A stretch of 64,000 bases of DNA, taken from assembly GCF_013283795.1 (NCBI RefSeq), contig NZ_JABSOD010000015.1:28099-92098 (forward strand), written 5' to 3'. The translations under genes and the position numbers were made by a program. Below are positions 57,267-64,000 of this stretch, piece by piece. Source of the stretch: Rheinheimera lutimaris. Its GTDB lineage: Bacteria > Pseudomonadota > Gammaproteobacteria > Enterobacterales > Alteromonadaceae. The notes beneath the pieces are model-generated. The model was not told where the DNA came from, did not search any database, and saw only the letters and a program-made list of their open reading frames with translations. The first letter of the stretch is position 1; every line of letters starts with the position of its first letter.

Positions 57267-57746
57267 TCAGTGCAGCCTGGCCAGTTGACGCATAATACGG
57301 TTGGCTGCTTGCTGGCGCAGCTCGCCCAGCATTAATTCCAGTTCTTTTGCCTTCGCCAGAGCCTGGTTCGGGTCGTCCTGATAATCGCGGAACAGTTCAA
57401 ACTCGTAAGGCTGGGCTTCACCTTCCGGCATCGTCAGCATATAACGTACTTTGTAAATCAGCTCGTATTCTGCGACCTGGCCGTTGGGAAACAATGACAG
57501 GGTGCGCCTTTCCAGCGTATCGCTGAGTAACTGCAGCATCGGCGCTGATTGCTGATAGCTGCCCAGCAGTTCTACTTTGTTGTACTCTAAGCGTGAGCTC
57601 AGCAGGGCCGCCAGCTCGGAGTGCCGTTCGCTTTGAATATACATGGCCGGAAAGTGGCTTAGTGGCAGATCGCCGCGCAAATGAAAGCCGCAACTGCTAA
57701 GCAGTAAGCTGCTTAGCAGGGCAAACACCAGACTAAGGCGGGCCAT
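57267..57746 (-). CDS. lptE: LPS-assembly lipoprotein LptE
   Basis: 159 residues from the ATG at 57746, one base after the leuS stop (TGAcATG); longer starts would lie within leuS. Lipobox LLLSSCGFHLRG (Cys18) is typical of LptE. It plugs the LptD barrel and delivers LPS to the outer leaflet. Order leuS-lptE-holA-nadD as in E. coli. Confidence 0.95.
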   Translation of the reverse strand: MARLSLVFALLSSLLLSSCGFHLRGDLPLSHFPAMYIQSERHSELAALLSSRLEYNKVELLGSYQQSAPMLQLLSDTLERRTLSLFPNGQVAEYELIYKVRYMLTMPEGEAQPYEFELFRDYQDDPNQALAKAKELELMLGELRQQAANRIMRQLARLH

Positions 57747-57747
57747 G

Positions 57748-60333
<2,586 letters not shown>

Positions 60334-60466
60334 TCAGGTCTTCCGAAAAGGGGTTAGCACGAGTGCCGCCATAGCGGCAAAAAAGTGGCTATAGCATACC
60401 GCAGAGCCGTTTTGACAACAATAAGCAGCGTATTGTCTATACTGGTTTTACACCACAGGAGGCGCT

Positions 60467-60949
60467 ATGGCAGATTTTGTAAAGAAGTATCAGCAGTGGC
60501 TGAGTGAGTTTAACCAAAGCTTGCAGCAGGCAGAGCGGCAGCAACTGGACAATATGGTTAGTTTTGTCGAGCAACTGAAAGCTTACATTAAAGCCGGCAG
60601 GGAGCTGAGTGCCTATGAAACCCAGTTGTTTATTGAAACCCTGAAACGGCAATGGCAGGAACAGGAGGAGCAGCAACACGAGGCTGACGCCGACACTTCA
60701 CCGTCGCTCTGGCCCGAAGCATTGTGGCAGGAGCTGAGCAGTATTACCGACAAAAGCCAGTTAGAGTGGCAGGAACTGGCACAGGATTTCAAACATCAGG
60801 GCGTATATTATCAGGGCGAAGTGGTAGGCATGGGGCGTTATCGTTGCAGCCATTGTTTACAACATATTGATTATACGCATCCTGCCGAACTGCTGGCTTG
60901 CAGTCAGTGCGGTGGCGTACAGTTTTTTCGCGAAGGCTTACCGGTATAA
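60467..60949 (+). CDS. ybeL: YbeL-like zinc-ribbon protein (DUF1451)
   Basis: A 160-residue protein with a charged helical N-terminus and a C-terminal zinc ribbon: CSHCLQHIDYTH and CSQCGG. LWQELSSITDKSQLEWQELAQDFKHQGVYYQGEVVGMG matches E. coli YbeL, which is also next to leuS. Function unknown. Strong aggagg site. A perfect TTGACA (60412) and TATACT (60438) lie upstream but 20 nt apart. Confidence 0.93.
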   Translation: MADFVKKYQQWLSEFNQSLQQAERQQLDNMVSFVEQLKAYIKAGRELSAYETQLFIETLKRQWQEQEEQQHEADADTSPSLWPEALWQELSSITDKSQLEWQELAQDFKHQGVYYQGEVVGMGRYRCSHCLQHIDYTHPAELLACSQCGGVQFFREGLPV

Positions 60950-60955
60950 CACTTA

Positions 60956-60998
60956 ACGTAATAGCCGTTATGCGGCTGTTACGTAGCGTACTTTTTTG
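60956..60998 (+). terminator. Terminator of ybeL
   Basis: ACGTAATAGCCG (60956-60967) pairs with CGGCTGTTACGT (60973-60984) with one mismatch, followed by agcgtac and a T-run. Confidence 0.8.
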
Positions 60999-61084
60999 TT
61001 ACACTTGCCTGCCATCTGCATCAGCAAATAAAAACCGGGCGCTTCGCCGGTTAATCTGCCACACATTTACGCAAGAGACACTTT

Positions 61085-61939
61085 ATGACCACTAAAGTAC
61101 TGGCCTGTATTGATGCTTCACCTTATGCCGAAGCGGTATGTGATTATGCGGTTTGGGCAGCAAAAAAACTCGGTGTGGCCATGTCACTGCTGCACGTGCT
61201 GGATAAAGCCCAGCATACTCATACTCCCGATTTAAGCGGTAGCATAGGCCTGGGCTCGCAAGAGCTGCTGTTACAGCAACTGGCCGAGCTGGACGAAAAG
61301 CACAGTAAACTGGCGCTGGAGCGCGGCCGCAGTATTTTGGATGCGGCCAAAGCACGGGCTGAACAAGCCGGTGTTAAAGCGGTAGACGAGCGTTTACGCC
61401 ATGGCCAGCTGGTAGACACCTTAACCGAACTGGAAGATGAAACCCGGTTGCTGGTATTAGGCAAACGCGGTTTTAGCAGCGCTGATGCCCACGGCCATAT
61501 GGGGCTGCATGTAGAGCGGGTCATTCGCAGTTTACAAAAACCCATATTGTTAACCCAGCAAAACTATAAAACGCCGCAACGCATTATGCTGGCCTATGAT
61601 GGCAGCGCCACGGCATTAAAAGCTGTGCAAATGCTGGCGGCCAGCCCGCTGGGTAAAGGCCTGCCGGTACATCTGGTGATGGCCGGTACTGACGATGAGG
61701 CAGCACGGCAACAAATGGACAGTGCGGCGCAGCTCTTGCGCAGTGCCGGTTTTGATACCAAAACCGCGATAGTGGCCGGCGAGCCGGATAGCGTGTTAAA
61801 CCAATATCAGCAAGAGCAGGTGATTGACCTGATGGTGATGGGCGCTTATGGCCACTCCCGCATCCGGCAATTTATTGTTGGCAGCACCACTACTGCCATG
61901 ATTTGCAAAGCCAAGTGCTCCCTGCTGATTTTACGCTAA
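61085..61939 (+). CDS. Tandem universal stress protein (two UspA domains)
   Basis: A 284-residue protein with two UspA folds. The first (about 1-155) begins KVLACIDASPYAEAVCDYAVW and includes LLVLGKRGFSSADAHGHMGL. The second (about 160-284) begins RIMLAYDGSATALKAV and ends in the ATP-type loop GAYGHSRIRQFIVGSTT. Only the second has a near-complete G-2x-G-9x-G(S/T) site. It likely supports survival under starvation or oxidative stress. Confidence 0.93.
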   Translation: MTTKVLACIDASPYAEAVCDYAVWAAKKLGVAMSLLHVLDKAQHTHTPDLSGSIGLGSQELLLQQLAELDEKHSKLALERGRSILDAAKARAEQAGVKAVDERLRHGQLVDTLTELEDETRLLVLGKRGFSSADAHGHMGLHVERVIRSLQKPILLTQQNYKTPQRIMLAYDGSATALKAVQMLAASPLGKGLPVHLVMAGTDDEAARQQMDSAAQLLRSAGFDTKTAIVAGEPDSVLNQYQQEQVIDLMVMGAYGHSRIRQFIVGSTTTAMICKAKCSLLILR

Positions 61940-61943
61940 AGCG

Positions 61944-61969
61944 AAACCCGGCCATTAGCCGGGTTTTTT
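61944..61969 (+). terminator. Terminator of the universal stress gene
   Basis: CCCGGC-catta-GCCGGG followed by TTTTTT. Confidence 0.92.
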
Positions 61970-62085
61970 GTTGGCGTTAAACTGGTGGTTTTGTGGTTTG
62001 GCTGAATTTAGAGTAAATATTCTAACCTGGCTGGTTTACAATAGCGGGCCGTAACATTTTTTATTTCCTAACTGAGGGTGTTAAC

Positions 62086-63549
62086 GTGAGGCAGTGGTTG
62101 CTGTGTCTGATAGTGTGTGCAGTGTGTTGTGCATTGTTTTCTCCGGCGGCGTTTGCCGCAACCGGTAGTTTAAATTTAACGCTGGCACCGGTCGGCATTA
62201 TTTCGTTAGTGCTGTTTTCACTGGCCTATTTGCTGGTAATGGCAGAAGAGAAAATTCATCTGCGTAAATCCAAGCCGGTGTTAGTCGCAGCCGGTATTAT
62301 CTGGGCGCTGATTGCCTGGCGTTATATGCAGGACGGTATTACCGGTGTAACCGCTGAGGCGTTTCGCCATACTTTGCTTGAATTTGCCGAGTTGATGCTG
62401 TTTTTACTGGTTGCCATGACGTACATCAGCGCATTGGAAGAGCGGCGCTTATTTGATGCACTGCGTGCCTGGATGATCCGCAAAGGCTTTAGTTACCGCA
62501 CCTTGTTCTGGATCAGTGGTGTGTTGGCGTTTTTTATCTCGTCGTTTGCCAACAATATGACCACGGCCATGCTGATGTGCGCTGTGGTAATGAAAGTCGC
62601 CGAAGGCGACAAGCGCTTTATTAATCTGATGTGCGTCAATATCGTGGTGGCAGCTAATGCCGGTGGCGCCTTTATCCCGTTTGGCGACATTACCACTTTA
62701 ATGGTTTGGCAGGCCGGTATTGTTACCTTTAATGAGTTTTTTACCTTGTTTATACCGGCGGTGATGAATTATCTGGTGCCGGCGATTATTATGAGCCTGT
62801 TTGTCGAGCGGCGTTACCCGGCTGCACTGCAGGAAGACGTTGAGTTAAAGCGCGGTGCACTGCGTATTCTTATGTTGTTTTTAGCCACTATTGCGCTGGC
62901 AGTACTGTACCATTCCTGGCTGGATTTGCCGCCGGTACTGGGCATGATGACCGGCCTGGGCTTACTGCAGTTCTTCGGCTTTTTTCTGCGTAAAACCTTA
63001 CCCGGCTCACTGGCGCGCAAACGCGCTATGGCCGAGCGCGAAGGCGATATAGAACGGGTGCGAAGCTTAGGGCAAATTGTACCCTTTGATGTATTTAACC
63101 GTATTGCCCGCGCCGAATGGGACACCTTATTGTTCTTCTACGGCGTGGTAATGTGTGTTGGCGGCCTGGGTTATATCGGTTATCTGGAAATGTTATCCAC
63201 CGGCTTGTACGGTAGCGGTAATCCAACCATTGCTAACGTGGTTTTAGGTTTAATGTCATCAGTGGTAGATAACATCCCGGTAATGTTCGCGGTATTAACC
63301 ATGCAGCCGGATATGTCGCACGGCCAGTGGCTACTTATTACCTTAACCGCCGGCGTGGGCGGCAGCTTGTTGTCTATCGGCTCGGCAGCCGGGGTGGCCT
63401 TAATGGGCCAGGCCCGCGGCTACTACACCTTTACCGGCCATTTAAAATGGGCGCCGGTAATATTGCTGGGTTACGCTGCCAGCGTGCTGACGCATTTATA
63501 TTTAAACGCCGACCTGTTTCAAATTTTCGGCAGCCCGGCCGCGCATTAA
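62086..63549 (+). CDS. nhaD: Na+/H+ antiporter NhaD
   Basis: A 487-residue membrane protein, GTG start after gaggg. A signal-like N-terminus is followed by about 12-13 membrane segments. ISSFANNMTTAMLMCAVVMK, AANAGGAFIPFGDITTLMVW and SSVVDNIPVMFAVLTM are NhaD signatures of the ion-transporter superfamily. It expels Na+ or Li+ at alkaline pH. It fits a salt- or alkali-tolerant life with the NhaC gene at 19999. Confidence 0.95.
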   Translation: MRQWLLCLIVCAVCCALFSPAAFAATGSLNLTLAPVGIISLVLFSLAYLLVMAEEKIHLRKSKPVLVAAGIIWALIAWRYMQDGITGVTAEAFRHTLLEFAELMLFLLVAMTYISALEERRLFDALRAWMIRKGFSYRTLFWISGVLAFFISSFANNMTTAMLMCAVVMKVAEGDKRFINLMCVNIVVAANAGGAFIPFGDITTLMVWQAGIVTFNEFFTLFIPAVMNYLVPAIIMSLFVERRYPAALQEDVELKRGALRILMLFLATIALAVLYHSWLDLPPVLGMMTGLGLLQFFGFFLRKTLPGSLARKRAMAEREGDIERVRSLGQIVPFDVFNRIARAEWDTLLFFYGVVMCVGGLGYIGYLEMLSTGLYGSGNPTIANVVLGLMSSVVDNIPVMFAVLTMQPDMSHGQWLLITLTAGVGGSLLSIGSAAGVALMGQARGYYTFTGHLKWAPVILLGYAASVLTHLYLNADLFQIFGSPAAH

Positions 63550-63573
63550 GCCGGCCGGCGTTAAGGGGATTGT

Positions 63574-63924
63574 ATGTCTAAAAAAGTGTATTGCATCGCT
63601 CAGTTTCAGCCTAAACCCGGCAAGGCTGATGAGCTGTTTAAAGTGCTGCAAAGCCTGGAGCCAAACAGCAACCGCGAAGACGGCTGCCTGCAGTATATCG
63701 TTACGCGGCAAATCGCCAGCCCGTTTGCTGAAGGCAAAAGCTTTCCTATTGCCTTTAACGAAATTTGGGCTGACTTAGCCAGCTTTGAAGCGCACTGCCA
63801 GCGCAGCGAGATAAAGCACTTCTTCGAAACCTACTGTTTAGCAGAAGATGGCCTGGCAGCGGATTGGAACGTATGCATTTACAGCGACGAACCGGCTAAT
63901 TTCGACGCACCTGTGTTCGGGTAA
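63574..63924 (+). CDS. Antibiotic-biosynthesis-monooxygenase (ABM) fold protein
   Basis: A 116-residue dimeric ferredoxin-like fold protein. CIAQFQPKPGKADELFKVLQSL, REDGCLQYIV and FNEIWADLASFEAHCQRSEIKHFFE are ABM-domain hallmarks. Such proteins act as small quinol monooxygenases or heme/aldehyde-handling factors; the substrate cannot be told. It lies 24 bp after nhaD and shares its transcript, ending in a terminator. Confidence 0.85.
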   Translation: MSKKVYCIAQFQPKPGKADELFKVLQSLEPNSNREDGCLQYIVTRQIASPFAEGKSFPIAFNEIWADLASFEAHCQRSEIKHFFETYCLAEDGLAADWNVCIYSDEPANFDAPVFG

Positions 63925-63946
63925 ATCTGCCGTTTTAGTTCATCAG

Positions 63947-63968
63947 GCCCTGCAATGCAGGGCTTTTT
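63947..63968 (+). terminator. Terminator after nhaD-ABM
   Basis: GCCCTGC-aat-GCAGGGC and TTTTT, 23 bp after the stop. Confidence 0.9.
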
Positions 63969-63985
63969 GTTGTCGGCCTTAAACC

Positions 63986-64000
63986 ACCTCCTATGGAGGT
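63986..64000. repeat. Short palindrome at the window edge
   Basis: ACCTCC-TAT-GGAGGT fills the last 15 bases. It resembles the hairpin-plus-arm layout of the element at 1240-1428 and may be the start of a related intergenic repeat, but the rest is outside the window. Confidence 0.35.

Noticed and set aside
60412..60443. Strong sigma-70 promoter for ybeL
   Set aside because: TTGACA and TATACT are near-perfect but 20 nt apart, too far for a confident single promoter; noted in the ybeL entry only.

Overview
The window comes from a gammaproteobacterium of the Alteromonadales/Chromatiales type, most like the Rheinheimera-Alishewanella group. That placement is inferred from the gene order (dnaK-dnaJ, dapB-carA-carB-greA-yhbY-rlmE-ftsH-folP-glmM-tpiA-secG-tRNA-tRNA-rimP-nusA-infB-rbfA-truB-rpsO-pnp-nlpI, and leuS-lptE-holA-nadD-rsfS-rlmH-mrdA-rodA-rlpA-dacA), from protein similarity recalled for these families, and from moderate G+C. 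No taxonomic search was possible. The DNA looks chromosomal: almost all of it is core housekeeping sequence, with two accessory stretches.

Layout. (1) Positions 1-9108 form a pectin/uronate catabolic locus: the end of eda, then kdgK, an NADP-type glyceraldehyde-3-phosphate dehydrogenase, a large TonB-dependent receptor, a two-domain pectate lyase and a VOC-fold protein. A 189-bp MITE-like inverted-repeat element lies between kdgK and the dehydrogenase gene. (2) 9249-12875: a respiratory FAD/Fe-S D-lactate dehydrogenase, a PepSY protein and luxS. (3) 13024-16216: dnaK-dnaJ behind a textbook sigma-32 promoter. (4) 16319-23355: accessory genes set between dnaJ and dapB. These are an M48 lipoprotein protease, a four-gene cassette (Tat-signal Cys-rich protein, PqqD-like small protein, HprK-like kinase, nucleotidyltransferase), an NhaC antiporter and an MFS-acyltransferase fusion. 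The cassette is the best candidate here for an undescribed system. (5) 23471-46056: the long core run from dapB to nlpI, including tRNA-Leu(GAG), initiator tRNA-Met, a decayed copy of the initiator tRNA 3' end, a second sigma-32 promoter before rlmE-ftsH, and recognisable promoters for metY-nusA and rpsO. (6) 46046-47580: a metzincin-like lipoprotein and a PilZ protein. (7) 47648-60333: two minus-strand operons for lipoylation (ybeD-lipB-lipA) and for elongasome/cell-wall, NAD, replication and LPS functions (leuS to dacA). (8) 60467-64000: ybeL, a tandem universal stress protein, nhaD and a monooxygenase-fold protein.

How the parts work together. The pectin module reads as one route: outer-membrane uptake, depolymerisation, phosphorylation of 2-keto-3-deoxygluconate, KDPG cleavage, and oxidation of the resulting glyceraldehyde-3-phosphate with NADPH formation. 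The two sigma-32 promoters share the same 14-nt spacer and link DnaK/DnaJ to RlmE/FtsH in one heat-shock response. The metY-rimP-nusA-infB-rbfA-truB-rpsO-pnp run couples translation initiation, transcription elongation, ribosome maturation and RNA decay.

Limits: all calls come from reading sequence and from remembered family motifs. G+C statements are by eye unless a count is given. No alignment, structure prediction or database search was run.
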